Shown: in pieces, positions 8,038 through 14,037 of the stretch
How the letters are laid out: each line of letters begins with the position of its first letter
Position numbering within the stretch: the first letter of the stretch is position 1
Assembly (NCBI GenBank): GCA_937923225.1
Contig: CALAKR010000083.1
Coordinates: 1-14,037 of the forward strand
DNA from: an uncultured Aquabacterium sp.
GTDB lineage: Bacteria; Pseudomonadota; Gammaproteobacteria; Burkholderiales; Burkholderiaceae_C
Length of the DNA stretch: 14,037 nucleotides
Direction of reading: 5' to 3'
Notes under the pieces: model-generated
The model's input: only the letters and a program-made list of their open reading frames with translations
Told to the model about the DNA's origin: nothing
Database searches by the model: none
Program-made: the position numbers and the translations under genes

Positions 8038-10140
8038 ATGACATCCAAGCTGGCCAGCGCACCCACGCCTGCAGAGGCGGCCCACATCGACGGCATCGCC
8101 CACTACATGGCTGACCGGTTCGAGCAGGCGCTGGCGTGCTTCAACCAGGCCTTGTCACTTCAGCCGGCTTTCGGCAGCGCGTACAACAGCCGGGGTTATG
8201 TCCTGCAGGATCTGGGGCGCCTGGATGAGGCCCTGGCAGATTTCACCCGCTCGGTCGAGCTGAGCCCGGAGATGGCGATGTTCCGGCTGAACCTGGGCAT
8301 GCTGCAGCTCAAGCTGGGGCAGTTCGATGATGGCTGGGCCAACTACGAAGCCCGCTGGACCGGCGCTGCGGAGTACCAGGCCGGGCAGTTTGGCAAACCC
8401 AACTGCAGCCTGCCTGTGTGGGAGGGGATATCAGGCAGTACGCCCGAGCAGGACAAGGCCCGCGCCATCCTGGTCATCACGGAGCAGGGGTTTGGTGACA
8501 CCTTCCAGTTCTCGCGCTATGTGCCCTTGCTGGCCGAGCGTTTCAGGAAGGTGGGCTTTGCCTGTGCAGACCCCACCCGGCGGCTGGTGGATTGGTCGTT
8601 CGGCGACAGCGTGGTGAGCTTCACCCGCATGCCCGCACCGGCCGGGTGGGATGTGCAGTGCGCCTTGATGTCCCTGCCCCACGCGTTTGTAACCCGGCTC
8701 GACAACATCCCGGGCCCGGCGTCCTATCTGCGTGCGCCTGCGGTGGCGCGTCAGCATTGGCGTGAGCGCCTGGAGGCAGCAGCACCCAACAAGCTGCGCA
8801 TTGGCCTGGCCTGGGCTGGGCGGGCGCAGCACCACAGGGATGCCCGGCGCAGCTTGAGCCTGCCCCAGTTGGCGCCACTGCTGCGTGATCCGCGTGTGGC
8901 GTGGGTCAGCCTGCAGAAATGGGCGCCGGGCGACGTGCGCCCGGATGTGCCACAGGGCACCGCCTGGATCGACTGGACCGACGAGCTCGGGGACTTTGCC
9001 GATTCCGCCGCTCTGGTGTCCGAGCTGGATCTGGTCATCTCCGTGGATTCGGCGATGGTTCATCTGGCGGGGGGCTTGGGCCGGCCCGTCTGGATGCTCG
9101 ACCGTTTCGACAACGAATGGCGCTGGCTCTCAGGCCGCGAGGACAGCCCCTGGTATCCGCAGCTCCGCATCTTCAGGCAGGCAGCCTTTGGTGATTGGGG
9201 CCCGGTGATCACCCAGGTGGCGCAGGCCTTGAAGGCAACGCCCAATCCCCGGGCGGATGCCTTGCCGGCACAGACGCCAGAGGCCACGCACACCAGCGGC
9301 TCGCGCAGCACCACCGGGCAGGCGCCTGCCTTGAGCGTCGACCAGGCCATGCACCATGCGGCGCAACTGCAAGGCGCAGGGCGCCTGCAAGAAGCCGAGC
9401 ACGTCATCCGGGCCATCCTGCAGGCCAGGCCTGATCATGCGCAGGCCTTGCACCTGCTGGGCCTGGTGGCCTACCAGGCTGGGCAGCCTGCCAAGGCGGT
9501 CGAGATCATTCAACGTGCCATCGCGGCAGCGCCTAATGAAGCTGTCTTCCACAGCAATGTGGCAGAGATGAGCCGCCAACTGGGCCGGCTGCCTGATGCG
9601 ATCCGTCATGGTGAGCGGGCCGTGGCGCTCTCGCCGTCCATGGTCAGCGGGCATTCGAACCTGGGCATTGCCTACTTCGATGCCGGGCAGGATGACCAGG
9701 CCCAGGCCTGTCACGAGCGTGCCTTGGCCATCGAGCCTCGCACGCCAAGCTCCTTGAACAACCTGGGCAGCATCGCCCGGCGTGCTCAGGATCTGCAGGC
9801 CGCTGAGGCCTGGTACCGCCAGGCGCTGGCGCAGAACCCTGACTACCTTGAGGCTGCCTCCAACCTGGGCGCCGTGCTGGTCGAGGCGCATCGGCCGCAA
9901 GAGGCCGCCACGGTGCTGGAGCAGGCCCTTGAGCAGCGGCCGCACTTTCCAGAAGCGCTGTGCAACCTGGGCCTGGCCCGGCTTCAGCAGGATCGCCTGC
10001 CCGAGGCGCAAGGGCTGCTGGGCCGCGCCCTGCAACTGAACCCGCACCACGAGGCGGCCAAGGTGGGGCTGGCACGGGTGCAGGCGGCGCTGGAGAAAGC
10101 TGCGCTGGCGCCAGCGTCCATGCCCCGAGGCGCTGAATGA
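8038..10140 (+). CDS. TPR protein with internal GT9-like glycosyltransferase domain
   Basis: This 700-residue protein has three parts. Residues 12-107 hold about three tetratricopeptide repeats (such as GYVLQDLGRLDEALADF). Residues 143-400 match a heptosyltransferase/GT9-like GT-B module common in bacterial TPR proteins: ILVITEQGFGDTFQFSRY (144-161), RIGLAWAGRAQHHRDARRSL (254-273), DLVISVDSAMVHLAGGLG (331-348) and WRWLSGREDSPWYP (361-374). A low-complexity linker (401-432) leads to a second array of about seven repeats (433-685; for example ALHLLGLVAYQAGQPAKAVE). The array probably binds a protein partner or acceptor while the middle domain would transfer a sugar from a nucleotide donor; donor and acceptor are unknown. 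There is no signal peptide, so it is cytoplasmic. GAGG lies 11 bases before the ATG, a little far. It diverges from the autotransporter and is coupled to the lipoprotein gene by an ATGA overlap. Confidence 0.87.
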   Translation: MTSKLASAPTPAEAAHIDGIAHYMADRFEQALACFNQALSLQPAFGSAYNSRGYVLQDLGRLDEALADFTRSVELSPEMAMFRLNLGMLQLKLGQFDDGWANYEARWTGAAEYQAGQFGKPNCSLPVWEGISGSTPEQDKARAILVITEQGFGDTFQFSRYVPLLAERFRKVGFACADPTRRLVDWSFGDSVVSFTRMPAPAGWDVQCALMSLPHAFVTRLDNIPGPASYLRAPAVARQHWRERLEAAAPNKLRIGLAWAGRAQHHRDARRSLSLPQLAPLLRDPRVAWVSLQKWAPGDVRPDVPQGTAWIDWTDELGDFADSAALVSELDLVISVDSAMVHLAGGLGRPVWMLDRFDNEWRWLSGREDSPWYPQLRIFRQAAFGDWGPVITQVAQALKATPNPRADALPAQTPEATHTSGSRSTTGQAPALSVDQAMHHAAQLQGAGRLQEAEHVIRAILQARPDHAQALHLLGLVAYQAGQPAKAVEIIQRAIAAAPNEAVFHSNVAEMSRQLGRLPDAIRHGERAVALSPSMVSGHSNLGIAYFDAGQDDQAQACHERALAIEPRTPSSLNNLGSIARRAQDLQAAEAWYRQALAQNPDYLEAASNLGAVLVEAHRPQEAATVLEQALEQRPHFPEALCNLGLARLQQDRLPEAQGLLGRALQLNPHHEAAKVGLARVQAALEKAALAPASMPRGAE

Positions 10141-11045
10141 GCCGCGTGCGCGGGCCCTCGCCTGTGTGGCCTGCTCGGGCCATGCTGCGGGCCTGGTGGG
10201 CCATGGCGACCCTGATCCTGATGGCAGGCTGCTCCGCGCTGCCGTCGCGGCAGGATCGGCAAAAGCTGGCCGATGAACTGGCTGCGCCCAAGGGCTGGCA
10301 TGCCAGTGTCATCGCCACGGACAGCTTCGACATCCTGAGCTACGGGCCGAAGGTGGCGCCGCGCCTTGAGCAGCTTGACCCACAAGGCACTTTGACGGTC
10401 TACATCGAAGGCGATGGCTTTGCCTGGGTCACGGCCTCCACGCCCTCCGACGATCCGACGCCGCGTGACCCGGTGGCCTTGCAGATGGCCCTGGCCCAGC
10501 CGCATGGTGCGGCTGCCTATCTGGCCCGCCCGTGTCAGTACACCTTGACCGGCAGCGCGACGGCCCGGCCGTGCCCACAGCGCACCTGGACGTCTGCCCG
10601 TTTTGCAGAGCCTGTCGTCCAGGCCGAGTCGCAGGCTTTGGATGAGCTCAAGCGGCGCCACGGCGCCAGCCGGCTCGTGCTCGTGGGCTATTCGGGCGGC
10701 GGGGCCGTGGCGGCGCTTTTGGCGGCCAGGCGTGCGGATGTCGTGGGGCTGGTCACCGTGGCGGGCAACCTGGATCACCAGGCCTGGACAAGCCTGCATG
10801 GCATCCGTCCGTTGGACAGCTCCCTGAACCCCATCGACCAGGCAGGCCACCTTGTCAGGCTGCGCCAGTGGCATCTCGTGGGTGAGCAGGATCGCGTGGT
10901 GCCGGCTGACTTGGCCCGTGCCTTCGTGGCCCGACAGGGCTCGGGCGCGCAAGCCACTGTGATCGTGGAGCCCGGCTTTGGCCATGCCTGTTGCTGGGCT
11001 CAGCAATGGCCAAGGCTCTGGACGTCCTTGGCTTTGCCGCATTGA
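10137..11045 (+). CDS. Lipoprotein of the alpha/beta-hydrolase fold
   Basis: This 302-residue protein carries a signal peptide with a lipobox LMAGC, so C32 would be lipidated and the protein anchored in the envelope, facing the periplasm. The mature part is an alpha/beta hydrolase: LTVYIEGDGFAW (86-97) is an early core strand, the nucleophile elbow is VGYSGGG with S186, and D252 in GEQDRVVP and H283 in GFGHACCW complete a plausible Ser-Asp-His triad. An esterase, lipase or thioesterase activity is likely; the substrate is unknown. Four cysteines in the mature domain (C133, C146, C285, C286) may form disulfides in the periplasm. The start overlaps the stop of the TPR-glycosyltransferase gene (ATGA), so the two are probably co-translated and may act in the same surface process. 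An internal ATG at 10182 would give a shorter, more typical signal peptide and cannot be excluded. Confidence 0.85.
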   Translation: MSRVRGPSPVWPARAMLRAWWAMATLILMAGCSALPSRQDRQKLADELAAPKGWHASVIATDSFDILSYGPKVAPRLEQLDPQGTLTVYIEGDGFAWVTASTPSDDPTPRDPVALQMALAQPHGAAAYLARPCQYTLTGSATARPCPQRTWTSARFAEPVVQAESQALDELKRRHGASRLVLVGYSGGGAVAALLAARRADVVGLVTVAGNLDHQAWTSLHGIRPLDSSLNPIDQAGHLVRLRQWHLVGEQDRVVPADLARAFVARQGSGAQATVIVEPGFGHACCWAQQWPRLWTSLALPH

Positions 11046-11063
11046 GGCCTGACCCGAAAGGGC

Positions 11064-12683
11064 TTACTCGGCCTGCAGCAGCTTGGGTTGCTGCCTAGCG
11101 TTGCGTGTGGGCTTGATCGAGCGCTTGATGGAGGCCCAGGACGCCCGCAGCAAACCCAGCACGGCCACAAAGGGCAGGGCGGTGCGGGGGCAGTAGCTCA
11201 CCGTCCAGAAGCCACCATGGCAGGCGCCTTGTGAGATCAGGTCCAGCGGATGCACTGGTGCAGCGGCGTCTGGCGCGGTCTGTTCGGCACCCCGACGCAG
11301 ATCGTGCACCCACAGCGCGGCCATCAGCGCCGTGGTGGTTTCTGGCTGGAACACTTCCACGCCGAACACATCGGCGGCCTGGTAGCCGGCCGCGATGGCG
11401 CGGTTGCTCAGCACGGAGGATGTCTCGGTGGGCGGCGCCACATTGATGGACACCGGATGCCCCGCGGCCCGCGCCACCAGGGCGCGCCATTGCTGCAGCC
11501 GCTTGGCCAGCGCGTAATTGGGCCCCTGCTGAATCACCAGGCTGTCGACCACGGCCGACTTGGCGTTCGCGCCCTTGGACACCATCGCCTCGACGTTGGG
11601 TTTGAAGAAGCGCGGGCCAGTCACCATCGACAAGCCCCGCTGCAGCAGCTTGGACAGCAGCGGCCGATCACGGAAGCGGGCCATCGAGGTCGCTGCGGTG
11701 TGTTGCGGCACCGCGTACACATCGGTGGGCGTGGCCAGGAAGGCGAGGGTGCTCTGCGGGTGCTCGTGGCAGGCCAGGGCCTGCAGCGTATCCATCGCGG
11801 CGGCCAGGCGCAGGTGCCTCTCGCCATCGGCGTAGCAGTGGGCGGCCACGTCCAGTGGGCCCTTGAAGCTGCGCAGCCAGTGGGCGATGTCGGGCAGGTG
11901 GGTGAGCAGGTCTGCGCCGGCCCGCTCCGTCCAAGGCGTTTGTGCCTCGGCCTGCGTCACCGGCACATGGATCACGGCATTGCCACGTTCGGCGATCGAC
12001 GCGATGCGCGCCCACATATCGGGGCGGGGCAGGTCGATGGCCACGATGTTCGCGCGCCAGCGGCTCAGCATCTTCAGCGGGCCGGCCTCGCTGCCGGCAC
12101 CCAGCAACACCAGCGTGCGGTCGGACAGATCGAACCACTGCGGGTTGTCGACACAGTCGATCAGCGCTTGGGCCGCGCTGGATTCGATGATGCCGCGCAC
12201 GGCCCAGGCCCGGGCCTGCTCGGCCAGTGCTGCGCCCGTGAGCAGCCTGCCCTTGTAGGGAATCGCCAGCGGGTGGCCGGTGTCGAGGGCGCTTCGGTTG
12301 CCGGCCAGCGTGTGCGTCTGCAGCGGGCGGCTGAGGGGGGCGCTTCCTGCCTTGAACTGAGCGAGTGCATCGCGCAGGGGCGTGTCCTGCCCGTCGGCTG
12401 ACCAGCACAGCGCCTTCATGGCGGCATCCAGACCAGCTTGGGCACTGGCCACGGCGGTATCGGGCTGCTGCAGGGCGCCTTCCACCCAGCGTTTGAAATG
12501 GCGCGGGTAGTGGGTGCGCCACTGCTTCTCACCCTGCACCTGTGAGGCTGCATCGGCATCCAGCGGGGCCAGGGCCGCGGCCAACACCAGCTTGACCGTT
12601 GGCGTGGAGCGTCGTTGCGCTGCGCCCTTGGTGGCGGGGAACACGAGGCCCTGCACGGGTGTGGTGGCGGTCGGTTGGGTCAA
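11064..12683 (-). CDS. Unrecognised 539-residue protein with one Rossmann-like segment
   Basis: I do not firmly recognise this protein. The clearest motif is at 190-221: strand TLVLLGAG, a glycine turn GAGSEAGP, a helix, strand NIVAID with an acidic D217 at its end, then LPRP. This is the pattern of a beta-alpha-beta nucleotide or S-adenosylmethionine site. The C-terminal half has blocks that look conserved: FFKPNVEAMVSKG (359-371), QQGPNYALAKRLQQWRALVA (385-404), NVAPPTETSSVLSNRAI (414-430), EVFQPETTTALMAALWVHDL (443-462) and HPLDLISQGACHGGFW (478-493). A short hydrophobic stretch (503-514) precedes a basic tail, possibly a membrane contact. It starts with TTG, supported by GGAG five bases upstream; no in-frame ATG occurs before codon 89. 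Upstream is a palindrome overlapping a minus-strand promoter. It converges on the lipoprotein gene with 18 bases between. An oxidoreductase or methyltransferase is possible but unproven. Confidence 0.8.
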   Translation of the reverse strand: MTQPTATTPVQGLVFPATKGAAQRRSTPTVKLVLAAALAPLDADAASQVQGEKQWRTHYPRHFKRWVEGALQQPDTAVASAQAGLDAAMKALCWSADGQDTPLRDALAQFKAGSAPLSRPLQTHTLAGNRSALDTGHPLAIPYKGRLLTGAALAEQARAWAVRGIIESSAAQALIDCVDNPQWFDLSDRTLVLLGAGSEAGPLKMLSRWRANIVAIDLPRPDMWARIASIAERGNAVIHVPVTQAEAQTPWTERAGADLLTHLPDIAHWLRSFKGPLDVAAHCYADGERHLRLAAAMDTLQALACHEHPQSTLAFLATPTDVYAVPQHTAATSMARFRDRPLLSKLLQRGLSMVTGPRFFKPNVEAMVSKGANAKSAVVDSLVIQQGPNYALAKRLQQWRALVARAAGHPVSINVAPPTETSSVLSNRAIAAGYQAADVFGVEVFQPETTTALMAALWVHDLRRGAEQTAPDAAAPVHPLDLISQGACHGGFWTVSYCPRTALPFVAVLGLLRASWASIKRSIKPTRNARQQPKLLQAE

Positions 12684-12688
12684 GGCGG

Positions 12689-12692
12689 CTCC
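12689..12692 (-). promoter_or_regulatory. Ribosome binding site deciding a TTG start
   Basis: On the minus strand GGAG is followed by CCGCC and then TTG (12683-12681), an ideal five-base spacing. No in-frame ATG exists before codon 89, so this site is the main reason to choose the TTG. The same GGAGCCGCC precedes the aldo/keto reductase ATG. Confidence 0.6.
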
Positions 12693-12713
12693 GGAAAAGG
12701 ATGCGAAGGGCGC

Positions 12714-12742
12714 ATTCTAGGCAATTAATGCACAAGTGTGCA
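12714..12742 (-). promoter_or_regulatory. Predicted promoter of the 539-residue gene
   Basis: Read on the minus strand, TGCACA (12742-12737) and TAGAAT (12719-12714) are separated by 17 bases and match the -35 and -10 consensus at four and five of six positions. Transcription would start near 12707, giving a leader of about 24 bases. The -35 lies inside the palindrome at 12728-12743, so a bound regulator should control it. Confidence 0.5.
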
Positions 12743-12746
12743 TAAT
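12718..12746 (+). promoter_or_regulatory. Possible plus-strand promoter toward the small ORF
   Basis: TAGGCA (12718-12723) and CATAAT (12741-12746) are 17 bases apart, matching consensus at four and five of six positions. The palindrome at 12728-12743 fills the spacer, a classic repressor position. The only gene it could serve is the weak ORF at 12812, or it may give RNA antisense to the end of the aldo/keto reductase gene. Confidence 0.35.
12728..12743. promoter_or_regulatory. Operator-like palindrome 3 (ATGCA-N6-TGCAT)
   Basis: ATGCACAAGTGTGCAT has seven-base perfect arms (ATGCACA/TGTGCAT) around AG, in an AT-rich setting (AATT on both sides) that stands out from the GC-rich window. It overlaps both divergent promoter-like pairs. 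Its outer arms and 6-base core layout equal those of the palindrome at 597-612 by fadH. It fits a dimeric winged-helix repressor such as PadR or MarR; the regulator is unknown. Confidence 0.65.
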
Positions 12747-12811
12747 TCCCTGCAAAGCGGACAGCCTTGTAGCCCGAACTGACGCCAGGCCGTTGGTGCT
12801 GGGCCGTGAGG

Positions 12812-12922
12812 ATGATGGGCCAATCGCCCATTCAAGCCCAGGCCCCGGCGCCCACCCGTGATGCCGCGCTGGCGTGTGTGCGTGAGGTGCTTCGGGCGCA
12901 GGCCCGCGCCGTCAAATGCTGA
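12812..12922 (+). CDS. Possible small ORF, 36 residues, or gene remnant
   Basis: An ATG at 12812 (or the next codon, 12815) opens a 36-residue frame ending with TGA at 12922, overlapping the 3' end of the convergent aldo/keto reductase gene by 11 bases. GAGG at 12808-12811 touches the first ATG and is three bases from the second, too close for a good ribosome binding site. About 75% of third positions are G or C, which fits coding but also fits the local base composition. The product has a Pro/Ala/Gln-rich start and a basic amphipathic helix (RDAALACVREVLRAQARAV). The helix faintly recalls the N-terminus of KdsD/KpsF isomerases, so it could be a remnant; the match is too short to weigh. A promoter-like pair and palindrome lie upstream. 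Confidence 0.25.
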   Translation: MMGQSPIQAQAPAPTRDAALACVREVLRAQARAVKC

Positions 12923-13874
12923 TGGACCGCTGACGCCAGAAGGCAGCATCCGGCATCACACCTCGGCCAGCCTTGGCGTTGTCTTCCATGTGCTCGGGCC
13001 TGCTGGTGCCCGGGATGACGCAGGTGACGGCCGGCTGGCTGAGCACGAACTTCAGCAGCACCTGAGCCCAACTGGTGCAGTCGATGTCCTTGGCCCAGTC
13101 GGGCAGGGGGCGATCACGCAGGTTGCGCAGCAGCCCGCCGCCACCGAAAGGCTGGTTCACCAGCACGGCCACGCCCTTGTCGGCGGCCAGTGGGAACAGC
13201 CGTTCTGCTGCGGCCTGATCGTCGTAGGCGTAGTTGATCTGCAGGAAATCCAGCGGCTCGCTGCGCAACACGGCCTCGACCTCGTGGAACGCCGAAGGCG
13301 TGTAGTGCGTGATGCCGATGTAGCGGATGCGCCCCTCGGCCTTCCATGCCCGCAAGGTCTGCAGGTGCGTCTTCCAGTCGACGAGGTTGTGGACCTGCAT
13401 CAGGTCGAGCTTTTTGGTGCCCAGCAGCTTGAAGGATGCTTCCATCTGGCGGATGCCGGCGTCTCGCCTGGAGGTCCACACCTTGGTCGCCAGGAACGCC
13501 TTGCTGCGATGCGGTGATTTGGCCAGCAGTTCCCCGGTGGTTGTCTCTGAGCGGCCATACATCGGTGAGCTGTCCAGCACCGTGCCGCCGGCGTCGAACA
13601 AGGCCTCGATCACGCCGGGCAGCCTGGCATATTCGGCAGAGCCTGGCGCGTGGCCAAAACCCAGCCAGGTGCCGCAGCCGATGACGGGCAGCAACTCGCC
13701 CGTTGCCGGGATCTTGCGTTTGAGCATGGCGCTGCTGCTCTTGGCGTTGGCTGGGGTGGTCGTAGATGCCGTGGCTCCTTGACCAAGCGTCAAGGCCAGG
13801 GATGCGGCCAGCGTGGCGCGCATGAACTGCGCGCGGGTCAGCCCATCGCGTGGTGTTTCGTCGGTGTGGATCAT
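12912..13874 (-). CDS. Aldo/keto reductase with N-terminal export-like signal
   Basis: This 320-residue protein is an aldo/keto reductase, an NAD(P)H-dependent TIM-barrel enzyme reducing aldehydes or ketones. The catalytic tetrad is present: D101 (TVLDSS), Y106 (PMYGRSE), K131 (LATKVW) and H162 (MQVHN). The family fold is clear from LPVIGCGTWLGFG (62-74) to the cofactor region VTCVIPGTSRPEHMEDN near the end. Before the barrel lies about 37 residues resembling an export signal: LTRAQFMR, a hydrophobic run, and ATAS as a likely cleavage site. The position of a twin-arginine motif reads R-A, so Tat export is doubtful although periplasmic relatives often use Tat. The ATG at 13874 has GGAG five bases upstream and overlaps the stop of the upstream membrane-protein gene (ATGA), indicating translational coupling. 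The frame stays open further upstream, but those residues are shadow of the membrane gene. Substrate unknown. Confidence 0.87.
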   Translation of the reverse strand: MIHTDETPRDGLTRAQFMRATLAASLALTLGQGATASTTTPANAKSSSAMLKRKIPATGELLPVIGCGTWLGFGHAPGSAEYARLPGVIEALFDAGGTVLDSSPMYGRSETTTGELLAKSPHRSKAFLATKVWTSRRDAGIRQMEASFKLLGTKKLDLMQVHNLVDWKTHLQTLRAWKAEGRIRYIGITHYTPSAFHEVEAVLRSEPLDFLQINYAYDDQAAAERLFPLAADKGVAVLVNQPFGGGGLLRNLRDRPLPDWAKDIDCTSWAQVLLKFVLSQPAVTCVIPGTSRPEHMEDNAKAGRGVMPDAAFWRQRSISI

Positions 13875-14037
13875 GGCGGCTCCGAAACAGGGTTGAAGGC
13901 TGGTGTGGCGGTTGGTGCGGCGGCCTGTCGCAGGCGCTCCTGCCGCGTGGCCAGCCAGACGCACAGCGCGCACCATCCGGCCGCGATGGGCATGGCCACG
14001 AGGGCGATCCCTCCCAGCCTGACGCCGAGCGCGGTGA
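13871..14037 (-). CDS. C-terminal end of a membrane protein, cut by window edge
   Basis: A minus-strand frame open at the window end terminates at the TGA at 13873-13871, giving 54 residues. It starts TALGVRLGG, continues with a hydrophobic segment of about 22 residues (IALVAMPIAAGWCALCVWLA) and ends in a basic tail (TRQERLRQ) followed by an Ala/Pro-rich end. This looks like the last membrane helix and cytoplasmic tail of an inner-membrane protein, possibly a transporter. A CALC pair lies in the helix; whether it is functional cannot be judged. The TGA overlaps the aldo/keto reductase ATG (ATGA), so the two genes form an operon. The family cannot be named from this fragment. Confidence 0.6.
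   Translation of the reverse strand, partial: TALGVRLGGIALVAMPIAAGWCALCVWLATRQERLRQAAAPTATPAFNPVSEPP

Noticed and set aside
11046..11063. CCCGAAAGGG between the convergent lipoprotein and 539-residue genes as a terminator
   Set aside because: Only three base pairs form around a GAAA loop and no T-run follows on either strand.
11250..11262. Palindrome ATGCACTGGTGCA
   Set aside because: It resembles half of the operator motif but has a different core length and lies inside the coding region of the 539-residue gene, so chance is the simplest explanation.

Overview
The window looks like chromosome from a GC-rich betaproteobacterium, probably Burkholderiales. The evidence is the strong G/C third-position bias, the close match of the first large gene to the proteobacterial FadH family, and an autotransporter with the extended signal peptide (ESPR) known only from beta- and gammaproteobacteria. 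I see no rRNA, tRNA, CRISPR array, insertion sequence or phage gene. Genes are densely packed; the three longest gaps are 162, 199 and 228 bases, and all three appear to be divergent or regulatory intervals.

Region 1 (1-5266) is a lipid-metabolism island. A PadR-type regulator on the minus strand (cut by the window edge) diverges from a plus-strand operon: fadH (2,4-dienoyl-CoA reductase), a small NTF2/SnoaL-like protein, a crotonase carrying the Asp/Glu/Asp signature of delta(3,5)-delta(2,4)-dienoyl-CoA isomerases, and a saccharopine-dehydrogenase-like (SCCPDH / trans-acting enoyl reductase type) oxidoreductase. The isomerase and the reductase are consecutive enzymes in breakdown of unsaturated fatty acids with odd-position double bonds. 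Two 16-bp palindromes flank a good sigma70-type promoter between the regulator and fadH, as expected for PadR repression.

Region 2 (5268-11045) is a cell-surface region. A minus-strand type Va autotransporter (ESPR, Asn-Gly-rich beta-helix passenger, C-terminal barrel ending in Trp-Ala-Phe) ends one base from the end of the lipid operon. It diverges from a plus-strand pair: a 700-residue protein with a GT9/heptosyltransferase-like domain between two TPR blocks, then, overlapping by ATGA, an alpha/beta-hydrolase lipoprotein. An untested possibility is that the glycosyltransferase-like protein modifies the autotransporter or another surface product.

Region 3 (11064-14037) is on the minus strand: a 539-residue protein of unrecognised function with one Rossmann-like nucleotide-binding segment and a TTG start, then an exported-looking aldo/keto reductase translationally coupled to a membrane protein that runs off the window. 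Between them lie a perfect-arm palindrome with the same ATGCA-N6-TGCAT layout as the PadR/fadH operator, overlapping divergent promoter-like elements, and a possible 36-residue ORF.

The most unusual items are the unrecognised 539-residue protein, the shared operator architecture at both ends of the window, and the autotransporter / TPR-glycosyltransferase / lipoprotein-hydrolase neighbourhood.
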